NCBI GenBank assembly: GCA_009760855.2
Contig: WPIO01000044.1
Coordinates: 1,676,393-1,740,392, forward strand
Reading direction: 5' to 3'
DNA: 64,000 nucleotides
Source of the DNA: Cristatella mucedo
Lineage: Eukaryota; Bryozoa; Phylactolaemata; Cristatellidae
The notes beneath the pieces were generated by a model. It did not search any database and was not told the DNA's origin. It was given only the letters and a program-made list of their open reading frames with translations. The translations under genes and the position numbers were made by a program. How positions within the stretch are numbered: position 1 is the stretch's first letter; each line of letters starts with the position of its first letter. This document shows, in pieces, positions 53,103 through 64,000 of the stretch.

Positions 53103-53207
53103 ATGGCAGACGACTTGACCAGCGAAATCATCGATGCGTTCCTGGCGAGGCCCTGTTTATGGGGCACACTGAATTCGGAGTTTAAGAATCAGACTTTGAG
53201 GTGGTGA
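53103..53207 (+). CDS. First exon of a MADF-like (Myb/SANT-like) gene
   Basis: ATG at 53103 opens MADDLTSEIIDAFLARPCLW followed by GTLNSEFKNQTLRW and a TGA. A consensus-like GTGAGC donor lies just before the stop, so this reads as a short first exon ending near 53200. The pattern 'I..a...rPcLW......fK...lR' is that of the start of the MADF domain found in animal transcriptional regulators. I did not find the next exon. The exon starts 26 bp past the right end of the viral element, so the element lies in this gene's 5' region. The MADF label is recalled from family knowledge and rests on a short match. Confidence 0.6.
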   Translation: MADDLTSEIIDAFLARPCLWGTLNSEFKNQTLRW

Positions 53208-54149
53208 GCAATGAAGGTTATGGCGAACAGGTTTGCAATCTATCGGTAATTACGTTAGCGAAGCGTGGCCACAAAAACACTATTACTATATCATAAGCGC
53301 TCAGTTGGCAGAGCAAGAAGGAAGTCAAGACTTAGCACGACTACCCTCTAAACCTCCTACAAACTAGAAAATCATGGTGAGACTCCGAGTTGGTCCGATG
53401 CAAGATTCCCTTCTAAACCAGGTGTAACTGCATTGCAGCAAACGTAAAGTGCCTAGAAAGAGACTGAGCTATCTGATGGTGCTGTAACACATTTATTGTT
53501 ATCATTGATATTATTATTATTATTACTCTAAATGCATTGCCCTGACTCGCCTTGCCGCTCCGTAATAGTCGGCAAAGACCCCACAACACAGCTGCAAGTG
53601 AGACTTCACCTGCGTGGATTTCAGCCGCTAAAAATGTGTTTGGTACACCAGCGTCCAGTCAACGGAATCGCTTTTGCTGCATACCACCAGCGGTATTGGT
53701 CGGAGTTCGTGGAATCTGCTAGAAATTATACCCAGCTGGTGATAGTGATGATGAGCAGACTAGTACTGTAGTAAGATTCTGAGCCTGTAACCGGCTGTCG
53801 ACATTTGATATATCGAGCTAGGCGTTACCCAGCCTGGTGGCCGGCCGCCAGACGGGCAAAGGCCGCTCACCAGCAGCTCAGAGCAGGGCTTTTCGGCGGA
53901 AGTTCTCGTCGAGTACGGACGTGTACCTAGCAGTGCTGGTAGTGTAAAGTTACTCAGTTAGCCGCACCTTTGACGGCGCGCGTTCGTACTCATAGTTCGG
54001 ACCCGGTGTAGGGTCGCCCCTTGCGGGAGTCAAGTGGCTAGCGCGCATATTCGTGCACGCTTGCGACGTCACTTCACTGCCGGCTCATTGTACTGCGTCT
54101 TGAATCCTACCTGCAGTATCGTCTAATACGCTCTGTGTAAAAAAATACA
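53208..54149. other. Intron of the MADF-like gene, or intergenic DNA
   Basis: 53440-53526 is a LINE A tail (AAAGTGCCTAGAAAGAGACT, then TTATTATTATTATTAC). 53885-54015 resembles 63520-63645. Nothing else recognised. Confidence 0.45.
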
Positions 54150-54300
54150 CTAGCTGATTGAGCAGCCTCTTTTCTATAGCGATGAGCCTTTACGGATACA
54201 CTACCGCTTGCCGCCTTGATAGCGAATCACCCACCGCAGGATTCGAGCCCAAAAAGCAACCACCTTACCTATTGTGCCATCACGGCTAACCGCGGCGCGT
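54150..54300 (-). repeat. SINE family 1, minus
   Basis: CAGGATTCGAGCCC head and the GCGATGAGCCTTTACGGATA body. Confidence 0.65.
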
Positions 54301-54514
54301 GCGGATGTATTCAAAAATGTTGTAAACGACTAACCTCCTGCCGCTAGCAAGATCCGAGAGCACCAAGCGACAACGGACTAGCCTAACTTAATAAGGGAGG
54401 TCAAGCTGAAATAGGCTACCTTTAGGTTGTTGTACTGTGACCCTGACACGACCATTTCCACAACCTTCTGTTTTTTTTTCCACCAGGGATCGTGGTTTTG
54501 AATGTGTAGCTGGT

Positions 54515-54650
54515 TTGGCATAGTGGTAAAGGTACTCGCCCCGACACACATCAATGTGGATGTATTTGATGGCCGAGGCCGCAGTCTCGCCCCGTGGTAA
54601 GTGTGAAGTACCTTAATAGAGATTAGGTCCTCTTTGGGTGCTGCAACATG
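54515..54650 (+). repeat. SINE family 2
   Basis: GGTAAAGGTACTCGCCCCGAC head, then AAGTACCTTAATAGAGATTA tail. Confidence 0.65.
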
Positions 54651-54880
<230 letters not shown>

Positions 54881-55379
54881 GGGTGCTGATTTAGCTTAGT
54901 ATGTAGAAGGCTCCGACAAGAGGGGCCACGTTGGCGCTGGCTTTACTAGCTAGGTCAGGTGAGTCAGCTACAGCAGGTAACTTCGCATTTCTTGTAGGCG
55001 AGAAGACAGTGGCTGTTCATTTTGGTTGTAGCTGTGACAGCTGGGGTATGGCTGGAAGAGTCATTAAAGAAGTTAGGTCTTTGCTGAACAGAAAAGCCAC
55101 TGGGTATGTATAGCCCACGCCGACAGAAAAATTGCAGCTTGCATGATGCAATTCTCTTCTGTCTTGGTTCGAATTAACACTGTTATTATAAGTTGTAGAC
55201 TATGCCAATGTTGAATTACTCGGTAACATCAACCTCCGAAAGTCAGTCTGGAGCCGGTCTCGAGGTTACCTGCTGCCGACGCAGAGCACAACCTGCACGA
55301 AACCAACTTAGACGATCCAGGTTGAGGCTACCGATTGTGAGCCAACCACTGCCACATATTACATGCATCATCACTAATA

Positions 55380-55560
55380 AACGACCCAGACGGGAAGAAT
55401 TTCAAATTCGGCACTGTAGGCTTCAAATAAGTTATCAAAATGAATGTTTAAATCACCAATAAAGAGGAAGGATGATTCTTTAAATCACCGATAAAGAGGA
55501 AGGATAGATTTCTTGCTCACAGAACCTAAATGAATGAGATCAGAAAAATTCTGAGAAAAA
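55380..55560 (-). repeat. LINE endonuclease scrap with 32-bp duplication
   Basis: TAAATCACCAATAAAGAGGA is repeated about 32 bp later as TAAATCACCGATAAAGAGGA. The reverse strand reads LFIGDLN, the LINE endonuclease motif. Confidence 0.5.
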
Positions 55561-56089
55561 GGAGGATTTGGTACCTTAAACTCCAATGTGGATATAAAAT
55601 ACCTTCTCTGTCAGACTTGGTGCCTTCTGAAGATGGCTGATTGAATTTTGAAGTGGTTGGTCAGGGAGCTCTGCTCCGTGTGTTAAAGGGACCATGGATT
55701 AAAGAATGTGTGGATGCAAGATGGGAGCTACGAGTTTGATTGCTTGACGTTTGGAAAGGTCCGCCATGCAAAAGTTGCAGTTGCCTGAGTGGCCCCATGG
55801 TTTCCAAAAGATTTTTGAGAGAGCACACTATCAGCCCCTTTTTGCCCTCCTTACTAGTGTGTAAATATAAAAAATTGATACATTAAAATGATATATCAAT
55901 TATTTCCTAAAATAGTACAGATAATAATTCTATCTAGCGTACAGAAATCACTTTATTCTCGAGAGTTATTGTGCCCGTGCTCGTTGTGCGGCGGCCAGGA
56001 GAAAGGAGTTGAAGCATTTTGTCAAAGAAAACACGCCCGATCACACCACAGCAAGAACAGCAAGCTAAAGTAAATAAAACCTGCATGTA
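55561..56089. other. Host DNA without recognised genes
   Basis: Nothing supported. Confidence 0.4.
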
Positions 56090-56225
56090 CTTTATTTGTG
56101 TAGCAAAATTTAGAGAACTCATTCTCTATCCAGGTGCTCCACGTGTGCCAAAGGGCTTGAGCCCATAACCTCAGTCGTCAAAGTCTAGTGCACTACCCCT
56201 GACCCAAACCAGGGCGGCATGTCTG
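56090..56225 (-). repeat. SINE family 2, minus
   Basis: AGAGAACTCATTCTCTATCC and GGGCTTGAGCCCATAACC. Confidence 0.65.
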
Positions 56226-56639
56226 TATAGCGCTAGCACATAATGTCTTTACGAAATAAATAGGAATCGACGAATTACCGCCATCAGCCGTAAAGAGGTG
56301 GAGCCACGATTTGTATCTGAGGTTGGGAAAGACCTCCAATAGTTTCAAGTAGGACGAGCATGTACTATAAACATTATACCACACAATTGCAATGTTGCTT
56401 GAAAGCGAACTCAGTTGTTAGGAAAACCTCGTTGCAGTGTACCCAAAATTTTGATTTACTTTATCCGTATCCCTCTCATAATGCCTGTTGCACCGTTTGG
56501 TGTTTTTAAAGTACCGCACGTAATTAAAATCACTTTCAAAAAGAAGGTGTAGGTCTTTCGATGGGTCGAGCAGAGAGGGTATTCAATCATCAATCATCAC
56601 TGAATCTTTGCCAGCATTTTCAGACACTTTCAAATAGAT

Positions 56640-57150
56640 AATAATAATAATAATACATTTGATGTAGCGCCCTCAGAGAACTCAAATTCCTTCTAGGCAA
56701 TTTAAAATTGCTGCAAAGGAAGAGTTATCGATTTGCTAGTGGTAGCATGCTCAATAAACAACAAGAATAACAGGTTAGAGGTTAAATGGTCAGCATCAGC
56801 ATGCAAGCTTGGTTAATGGCAGCATGCACAATGTCAGCACTCGTAAACACATAAAGGACGAATCACTGGGACTCGCTAAATGCTGTGATAAATAGACGCG
56901 TTTTTAGTTCGTTTTTAATTGTGAAAAAGTCAGGAGATGTTGTGACAAAATTCGGTAGTGAGTTCCAGACTTTAGGAGCATACAAACTAAAGGCACAGTC
57001 TCCAAGGATTTGAGATTTGTACGAGGTATGGGTAAATAAATTCCCAAAAGCAGCTGGTACGATGCTTTGCCTGGTGAGGGAATAAATCTGATGGGTTGGC
57101 TGAGCCAAAGAATGAAGGAACCAAACGTGAGTGAAAAAACCTTGAATTTG
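56640..57150 (-). repeat. LINE family A 3' end, minus
   Basis: ATAATAATAATAATACATTTG tail, then the frame FGNLFTHTSYKSQILGDCAF matching the RT end. Confidence 0.8.
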
Positions 57151-57764
57151 ATAACCTTTTAATCAATTTTACTCACAACCTCAAGCTAAATAATACCTCG
57201 CGATTGAAAAGGCCAATCACCAACCAAGACTTAGTAAAGCTGACAAGCGACATGACCCCTACAGTTGTTCAATTCCGTAAATGGCACTCCTTTAGCCCTT
57301 GCGCCTGTGGACGTACATTGAGCGAAGTGCTAGAGGATTGATAAAAATACGTGATCAGCCGAGCTCCCACTATAAACCTTGAAATCTCAAGAAATTAGTC
57401 GGTGTTAACTTGAATAGGATATAACAAGTTCAAGAGCAGTATAAAACTCACAGGACTGGTACGTTTCCATATGTTTGTCCTGTATGTATTTTTGTTGTAA
57501 AAAGAATAAAAACGATATGCAGAGGGCTCGTTATGAGTTGTCTAAATCTGGCAATTGTCCAGTGCGATTCCTAATTCTGCATTCTGGCACTGCATAAAAA
57601 TATTCAAAGTCAGCTATCGATGGATTTTGCAGTGCTCTAACCAGAAGCCAAGCCAAAATCCTTCAGGACTAGCGAGTGAAGGTAACAATGCAAGCTACCC
57701 CTCATCTTAGTTCAATAAACACCACTCAAAAGTGCGATGGTAGTGATTACAAAATACTAGCATA
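57151..57764. other. Host DNA without recognised genes
   Basis: Nothing supported. Confidence 0.4.
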
Positions 57765-57930
57765 TTTAACAGCCTCTTTCTTTTATATAGCGACAGAAGA
57801 GCCTTGACGGCTATCACCACCGCTTGCAGTGGCGATAAAGGATCGCTCACCACAGGATTCGGACCCACGACCTCGGGGCCGAGGTCATTAAAAGGCAACC
57901 GCCGTACCTAGTGAGCCATTTCGGCTAATC
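57765..57930 (-). repeat. SINE family 1, minus
   Basis: CACAGGATTCGGACCCACGA head and the CGACAGAAGAGCCTTGACGG body; very close to 9531 and 59850. Confidence 0.8.
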
Positions 57931-58224
57931 ATGCAACAATTGGACGTCTTTGTCCATGTAGGCTACCCAACTCAACATGGCAATTTCCTTACTCAACCAC
58001 CACACACGACCAAATGAAGTGCCACCAGGAGAAAAGTTTTATTTTACCTACGAACAATAGCCCGGATTAAATTATTAAGAGAAGCTCAGAAAATCGCTAA
58101 TTTACTATTATTACTATGTTGCTTCTTATTTACAACCAATTCGTTGTTGAACTACCTGCTGTGAAGATATTTTTAGAATGAGCAAATCCTTCTTTTGACT
58201 TTTCACTTAAGCTCAGTTACAAAT

Positions 58225-58335
58225 AATATATATATATATATATAGAATATAGAATATATGATTATATGATATATATATATATATATAATATATTATTATA
58301 TTATATTATTTATAAAATATAATATATAATAAGAT
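58225..58335. repeat. AT-rich simple repeat
   Basis: (TA)n runs with ATATTATATTATT; could form cruciforms. Confidence 0.85.
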
Positions 58336-59849
58336 ATTCATTTATGCAAGTCAAGCTGTTTCTTGTTTTCGGTAAGTGGACTTAGTTCCTCACAAGGAGC
58401 GAATACAGTACTTGGACTTGAATGCTGTTTAACCACTTGGAATGCCTCTTCCCAAAGTGACACATCACTGACAAAAGAGTTTTGAATTAGGTTCATGGAA
58501 ATATAGTTGTAGAAATATTTCTAATTAAAAAGAACTCAATGCTAGGATTTTCACTTCAAAAATCAGTTTTAAAAAACAATTGAACTACGTACATTTTCTG
58601 GTGCCGTGGACACTACAGAACAGGCAAATTGGAACCTAATGATGTCGGAAATACAAGCTGCAAGCATTTATGTAATGCTAGTTAATTTTTGAATGCAGAC
58701 TAAACAGCTCAACCTTGACAAAGGTAACGTCGTGACCCCAAGTTCCAAATATGTTATATGTACAGGTTTTGTTATTTTCAAAGCAGCTGTGTAGACTTTA
58801 ATTCTCAAATCATTACAATAAACATGGACGGGCTTGCTAATTCTTCTTTTCACACAGAAACTGCAATATGGTCCCAGTTAAATTTTCTACAACAAATACG
58901 CCAGTTTAGCATCTGAACTGGCAAGCCGTTACGGAGTAAGCATAATAGGTAGCCTAGTTAAAGCATTAATAGGATTGCTTCAGATATGCGGCCATCGGCT
59001 TTCTTCAGCTCAAGTGTGCCTGCCTGGCTTCCAGTAATTGTATAGTAGCATTTCTCGCCGCGTGCTTCGGCTGGCTCAGAGCGCTGGCACCCAAAGTCGT
59101 ATACGTGAGCTCCGGTTTCGGCTCAATATCCAATTCTTCGTGCACTAAACGGCAAATACATCAAAGGGTACTGTCATCAGAACGCAATAAAAGTGCAGCA
59201 ACAACTCAAGCCTTTAAAAAATTGACCAAGATCATTTTTGCATTGACTGGCTGTCACAACTGTGCTGTGGTTTGACCGTTGGTCAGCTGTACTTAAAATT
59301 GCAAACATGTTTAAGTCTTTTCTTTCCCAAAAGAATGGTTTGAAGATTTAATGAAAAATGCAATTTATGACAAAGTATTGTATATACATTGGAAACTTTG
59401 AAAGTATCGGCTAAGATCACTTTCAGGGTTTAAATAACCATAGAAAAAAATTACCTAGGGCTAAAAACTTGAATAAAACCCCACCGTGCCAAAAAAATAC
59501 CAGAAAGAAAGAAGGTGAATATTTCGCATCCTCACAGGACGCTGAAAATGACATGGGAAACCAGGGGTGAGCAAAATCCATTTCGCTAGGCGAAATAAGG
59601 AATTGCTGTCAAACCTATTGTGCTGATTGCTGTATCAACTTCGGTCATTAATACAATAATCTGATTCATTCAATATTAAATTAATTCCAAGCAATGGAGA
59701 ATGGTGTCCAGGATGCTATTCTAGGCAATAGGAATATATAGTTCGTAACCTAACTCTTGCTACAAATGTCTCATCTACACCTAATCTTGGATATCGTAGA
59801 TGAAGCTAGAGTAATCTATTGTGTACTTAAACTTTCATATCTTAAGATG
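58336..59849. other. Host DNA, mostly unrecognised
   Basis: One minus-strand block at 59125-58960 stays open with coding-like use (YDFGCQRSEPAEARG, then CYYTITGSQAGTLELK) after an AG. It could be an exon, but it has no convincing pyrimidine tract or known family. Confidence 0.3.
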
Positions 59850-60030
59850 TCGTGAGCCGTGATGGCACACTACGTAAGGCGGTTGCTTTTTGACCCTACG
59901 ACCTCGGAACCGAGGTCGAGGGTTTGAATGCTGCGGTGTGCGATCCTCTTTTGCCACTGCAAGCGGTGATGATAGACGTAAAGGCTCTTCTGTCGCTATA
60001 AAAAGAGGCTGCTGAATCAGCAAGTATGTT
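59850..60030 (+). repeat. SINE family 1
   Basis: TGGCACACTACGTAAGGCGG (box A), GAGGGTTTGAATGC (box B) and GGCTCTTCTGTCGCTATAAA. Confidence 0.8.
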
Positions 60031-61229
60031 TGTAAGATCTGCAACAGCCAGGAGTTGGCCTACATGATACAATAAGCTTCTCGTATCTCTCTAAAATCTG
60101 CAAATTTCGGGTAATTATACTGAGTATAGAATGCCACAATCTTTCCATAGATAGTAAATTTTAACTGGGATGTCAGACTAAACAATTTCAAGAAGTTTTT
60201 ATGTAGAGTTACACATTCGACTGGCCAGTTCGCTATTGTATACCAGAGGCAAGAAATAAAGCAGAATCTGAAGTTTAGAATCAGAGATAAATTTGGATAG
60301 ATAGAGGATATAAAATGTGAACGGCTAGGTTTATAATATTCTTCATCCATTTTTAAGGTGAATGAAACACTAGAGCTCTCACCAATAATTTTTTTATTAC
60401 AAGTTTGACGGATTGCATAATTTATTTCTTCCCTCAGCCACATGAGCTACGCACATGTGTTATTAATTGGATGGAGGAGGGGGCTAATGCCAAAATAACT
60501 TTTTTGATGCAGTTGCAGATCACCAATTGCCAGTCCAGAAATGCTATGTGCAGAGCGAAACAATGCCGGGAACCAAGACTGCAGAACGAACGCAACCAAT
60601 TGGCTCAAAACTAATTGCAGGGAACGTGAGTTGGCTCTACATGATTGCGAACACAGCAGAACCACTACCACAGACTCAAGTGGCGAGTTCAGCAACATCT
60701 TTTTAATGCAAAGAGTAGCCGTTAAAGTGTGATTGCCTCCTAAAACCAGACTAGGCAATCAACCACTCAACAACGGTAGGCTGGGCAAGAAAAGATATTT
60801 AAATGAGCGAACATGTGAGGGCTGAATTGCTTCCAGCAGCACCCCAGAGAATAGGTTAGCACAAAAGCTAATAAGAAACAGTTCAGCTAAAAATCGTAAC
60901 TAATTGAAAACTCGCACTTTTGACAAATCACAAGCATTTTTTTAGCTTTTGTCTCCTTGTATGTTGTTTCTTTTCTCTGGCGTTAGGTTTACAAAGACCT
61001 GCTTTTGTTTACTTTTTGTGTGGTCTAGCTACCTCTTGGTGGGCTAAAAAACTACATGCGAAAATACATTGGTGTGTTATTGGTCGATTTTCTTCCTATG
61101 CCTTTGTGCATGGTTGTATCCAGGGTCCTGCTGACAACTCTGCGAGACTGCATATCCTTGAAAGCTTTGGATGCGATGGCCCCCAAAAGGTGTTGTAATA
61201 GCAAATTCTGGGCACTGTGATATATTATG
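60031..61229. other. Host DNA without recognised genes
   Basis: Nothing supported. Confidence 0.4.
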
Positions 61230-61400
61230 CATTAGGGCCGTGAAGGCCCATGAGGTTAGGTGCTCCCTATTCACGATCGAGGTCCGAGTCGGGTACGAAT
61301 CCTGAAGTGGGTGGTCATGTATTGCCGAATGCAAGCTGTCATGTATTAGCCGTTGAGGATAATCTGCCTCTATAGAAATGAGGCTATTTAATCAGCTAAT
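61230..61400 (+). repeat. SINE family 1, diverged
   Basis: GAGGTTAGGTGCTCCCTATT and GGGTACGAATCC. Confidence 0.6.
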
Positions 61401-61503
61401 ATTTTGTATGCATAGATTCGAAGTCGTGTGATTGTAGTGAATAGCCTGAGAAACCATTTTACAGATCCTAAGAATAGGACAGCAACCCAGAATTGTAGTA
61501 TCC

Positions 61504-61674
61504 CATGTATGTATGTATGTATGTATGTATGTATGTATGTATGTATGTATGTATGTATGTATGTATGTATGCATGTATGCATGTATGCATGTATGCATGT
61601 ATGCATGTATGCATGTATGCATGTATGCATGTATGCATGTATGCATGTATGCATGTATGCATGTATGCATGTAT
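61504..61674. repeat. (ATGT)n to (ATGTATGC)n microsatellite
   Basis: A pure ATGT tract changes at 61571 to an 8-bp ATGTATGC tract. It sits at the tail of the minus-strand LINE B at 61676, so it probably grew from the LINE's short-repeat tail. The Cys/Met and His/Ile ORFs over it are artefacts. Confidence 0.95.
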
Positions 61675-61960
61675 CTCCATCTGTAACTCCAGAAAGCCAC
61701 AAAGACTGCGTATGTATTACCCAGGAGATTTTTGCATAGCTCACTCACAGCCTAAGCGGCATTCAGTGCACATTCGGTAGCCAACAGACTTCATCCCATG
61801 CAACAAAGAGAAAGTGAGAAGCATAGCAGAGTCAGGAGAGCAGTTGAGGTAGTGAGTAGCGTGGAAGTAGCAGCTCAGGACCGCTGAAAAGGTATAGCAG
61901 ACACTCTGGCTCTTTTGCAGTGGCTGCACTACCCCATGCAAACCAGAGCTACCCATAGCA
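61675..61960 (-). repeat. LINE family B 3' fragment, minus
   Basis: Reverse of GTGGAGTTACAGACAGAGAT and of CTGGCTACCGAATGTGCACT, as in 7791-8475. Confidence 0.7.
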
Positions 61961-62146
61961 CATAGCCCAGACTGTCCCTAATTACCCACCGACCTACACA
62001 GCTGACAGCCTATCAACGCTAACATGCATGCCTCTGTTGTAGCTAGAGATTTCTTAGCGTGAAGCAGCTGCAAATAATGCATCAAATGAAACAAAGCAGC
62101 AAATGGAACAAGGAGAACAAACCAGAAGCTGAACCTACCCACTCAC

Positions 62147-62682
62147 CTGGCACTGGTGTTGCAACATTGATTGGAGGTGGAGTCGGTGCCTCTTCAATAC
62201 CAACGTGCCAGCCTTCTGCCAAGTAGGTGCAGCATGGCTGCTGGTGCTGCTGTGGCTGCACCATAAAGTCGCCGTGGCAGCCAGAATGTGCTGCCTCTGC
62301 TTCACTGCAGCACTCTGCACACATAGATGCCGCCACCCGTGGGTCACTGCAGAGGGAAAAGAGATGCCTGTCATCGATGTCAACGTCGGCAAAGCTCTGG
62401 CACCTCTGACAGAACATTACAGGGTGTCGCAAGCTAGTTAGCCGTAAGCCGGTGATGTGCCGCGATGCCTCAGTAATCATTACTGTGGGAAATACACTGC
62501 CGTGTCCACCGTCATGTGCAGAGGAGTTGCTCCACAGCAGGTCCAGTTGTAGTGGTCCACGAACTGAACATCGTCAGGGCTGTACATATATTGAGGGTAT
62601 TGAACATACGAATACTGCTCGTTTGTCCCTAGCAAACCGGAAAGCGTTGCTGCAGCAGTGAGCCCACTGGAAGCTGCCGCAG
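62147..62682 (-). CDS. Two exons of an unrecognised host gene
   Basis: The upstream exon (62682-62510) follows a TCTGCAG acceptor, reads NEQYSYVQYPQYMYSPDDVQ and NWTCCGATPLHMT, and ends at a GTGGAC donor. The downstream exon (62405-62147) follows TCTGTCAG, begins RCQSFADVDIDDRHLFSLCS, is Cys- and Gln-rich, and ends at a strong GTGAGT donor. The phases agree (0 at the junction) and both frames are fully open with GC-rich codon use unlike the surrounding repeats. The gene continues beyond both sides. I do not recognise the family. Repeated CxxC/CC spacing hints at metal binding, but this is a guess. Confidence 0.5.
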
Positions 62683-64000
62683 CTGCAGATTTTCAATATG
62701 CCGTGTCAAAATGCAGGCATGATAGCATAACTTATAATGACTCTTTTAATATATCATCCAAAAGTAACCGAATCTCTATTCAGGCACTTTAAAGCTTGCT
62801 GCAAGAGAAGATGTAATCAAGAGTAAATGACAAGTAAGGTACCACACTTAGGTAAGCATGCAAAAGTACACAAAGAAAGCACTAATAGCCGGTAGTTGGC
62901 AGGACCCCTAGCTAGGAATCTGCATTCAAGCATGCACAGGTGAGAATTCAAATCACACCCAAGAAGACTTACTCACTGGGAGGGGTGCAATGCAAACACA
63001 TTATGCTCGGGCCTTTTTCATAACTTGACCAGTATTGTAAGAGAAAAGTACACATAAGAACATTCACTCACACGGAGCAAGGACTTGAACACGGAGGTTA
63101 TTTAGGTTTTTTTGAATGCCTGAAAAATCAGTAGAAGATGTGATTTCAGTCGATGGTAATTTCAAGGCTTCGGGAATATAATCATACCGAGGCTAGGTTC
63201 GGTTGGCTGGTACAGGACGGCTGTAATGCACTACGGGTTACCGGCTAGGCCAGGGTCTGACCTTGGCATGTGCTTTGGCTAGGGGTCACCGGGGGTCTTG
63301 GGTATGAGAAGTTGGCCAAGTAAGTCGTGGTGTTGGAGGCTCCCGGTCTAGCCGAGTTATGCACCTGAATTCGTGCAGGCGTGCTCTAGCGATGCTGCCA
63401 CGCACGAAAGGGAACGAGTACCCAAGGCCGGAGCGGAGCTTGATGGCACGCTCGTTGTTGTGATTCGTATATTCCGCGTTCCCCACATAGCATGTTCGTG
63501 ACCCAGCCCCCGGAGTTGGCTTCTTTCGGCGGAAGCTCTCGACTGTGGTGGGCGTCGACTCCGACTGGCCAAGCAGTTGCTCAGCCAGCCAGATCTTTTA
63601 CGGTGTACGTTCGTACTGTTGGATTCGGAGTAGTTACAACGGCAGGACTTAGGAAGCCGACTGACCAACTAACACGTTTGTTAGGGCTTGTGGCTTCGTC
63701 TGGCGCCCCTGTAGTTTACCTTGTATAGGACCTTCCCATGTAGAATTGTTTAGTTCCCCTGTTGTTGTTGGCACGTGCGATATTATAAAGATGTCTAACC
63801 TGACGGCCGCTCGTCTTACTCTAGCTCAGCCGCATGGCGAGCGGCAGCGTGGCTGGGCTTGGCGGGAAATAGCTTCTGACTCCTGGAACTCGGCTACATA
63901 ATAACTGAAGGCATGGTCTCCGAGAGATTTTAAGTTAGTAAGGCGCACAACTAATCGACACATGTCAGAAGAGTGGCTGAAGCAATAGAAGCCTGTTGTG
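62683..64000. other. Host DNA upstream of the unrecognised gene
   Basis: 62735-62810 holds a LINE/SINE tail remnant (CGAATCTCTATTCAGGCACT). 63520-63645 resembles 53885-54015. Further exons are possible but not supported. Confidence 0.4.

Noticed and set aside
58960-59125. Minus-strand exon-like block
   Set aside because: Open and coding-like, but no good splice sites and no recognised family; mentioned only within the regional entry.
61388-61780. Overlapping His/Met/Cys repeat ORFs on both strands
   Set aside because: Translations of the ATGT/ATGTATGC microsatellite.

Overview
The window looks like animal (metazoan) nuclear DNA carrying one large integrated DNA virus-like element. Two kinds of sequence are clearly separated. 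The flanks (1-29203 and 53078-64000) have moderate GC, short exons with GT/AG borders, many decayed non-LTR retrotransposon fragments, tRNA-like SINEs and microsatellites. The block 29204-53077 (23,874 bp) is strongly AT-rich, densely packed with genes on both strands, and bounded by 203-bp terminal inverted repeats. I cannot name the host species from the sequence.

Left flank: the minus strand holds a complete VTA1 (LIP5) homolog, the ESCRT/Vps4 cofactor. Seven exons between 28441 and 3367 join in phase into a 301-codon frame. Its introns are full of two LINE families (A: CR1/Jockey-like; B: a second family with a short CATT-type tail) and two SINE families. Right flank: 26 bp beyond the element lies an in-frame first exon resembling a MADF (Myb/SANT-like) domain. 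Farther right, two phase-compatible minus-strand exons (62147-62682) belong to a host gene I do not recognise. VTA1 and the MADF-like gene are divergent, so the element sits in their shared promoter/5'UTR region.

The element is a Maverick/Polinton (adintovirus-like). Left to right it carries: protein-primed family B DNA polymerase; six small ORFs; three minus-strand fibre-like genes with DAATK-type repeats; a pX/mu-like minor capsid protein; an HNH-AP2 endonuclease; a PLA2-domain protein; an unknown gene; a zinc-ribbon/adenain-type protease; a FtsK/HerA packaging ATPase; an unknown gene; two adjacent penton-like genes; a coiled-coil protein; the double-jelly-roll major capsid protein; a YqaJ-type exonuclease; a fourth fibre-like gene; a Cys-rich small protein; a retroviral-type integrase; a two-TM protein; and a protein with eight 20-residue repeats. 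Together these cover replication, integration, packaging, capsid building, maturation and attachment.

Two features stand out. First, a motif close to TATATAGAAA lies immediately upstream of most element start codons on both strands, often overlapping the previous gene's stop. Second, many element genes are broken by frameshifts and in-frame TAA/TAG (rarely TGA), often where Gln is expected, while the major capsid protein, ATPase and PLA2 genes are clean. I weighed a UAR=Gln code against decay. Decay fits better: a TAG falls at a conserved Trp site in the integrase, real gene ends also use TAA/TAG, the capsid gene contains no UAR, and a polymerase catalytic Asp is replaced by Asn. The mix remains worth testing.
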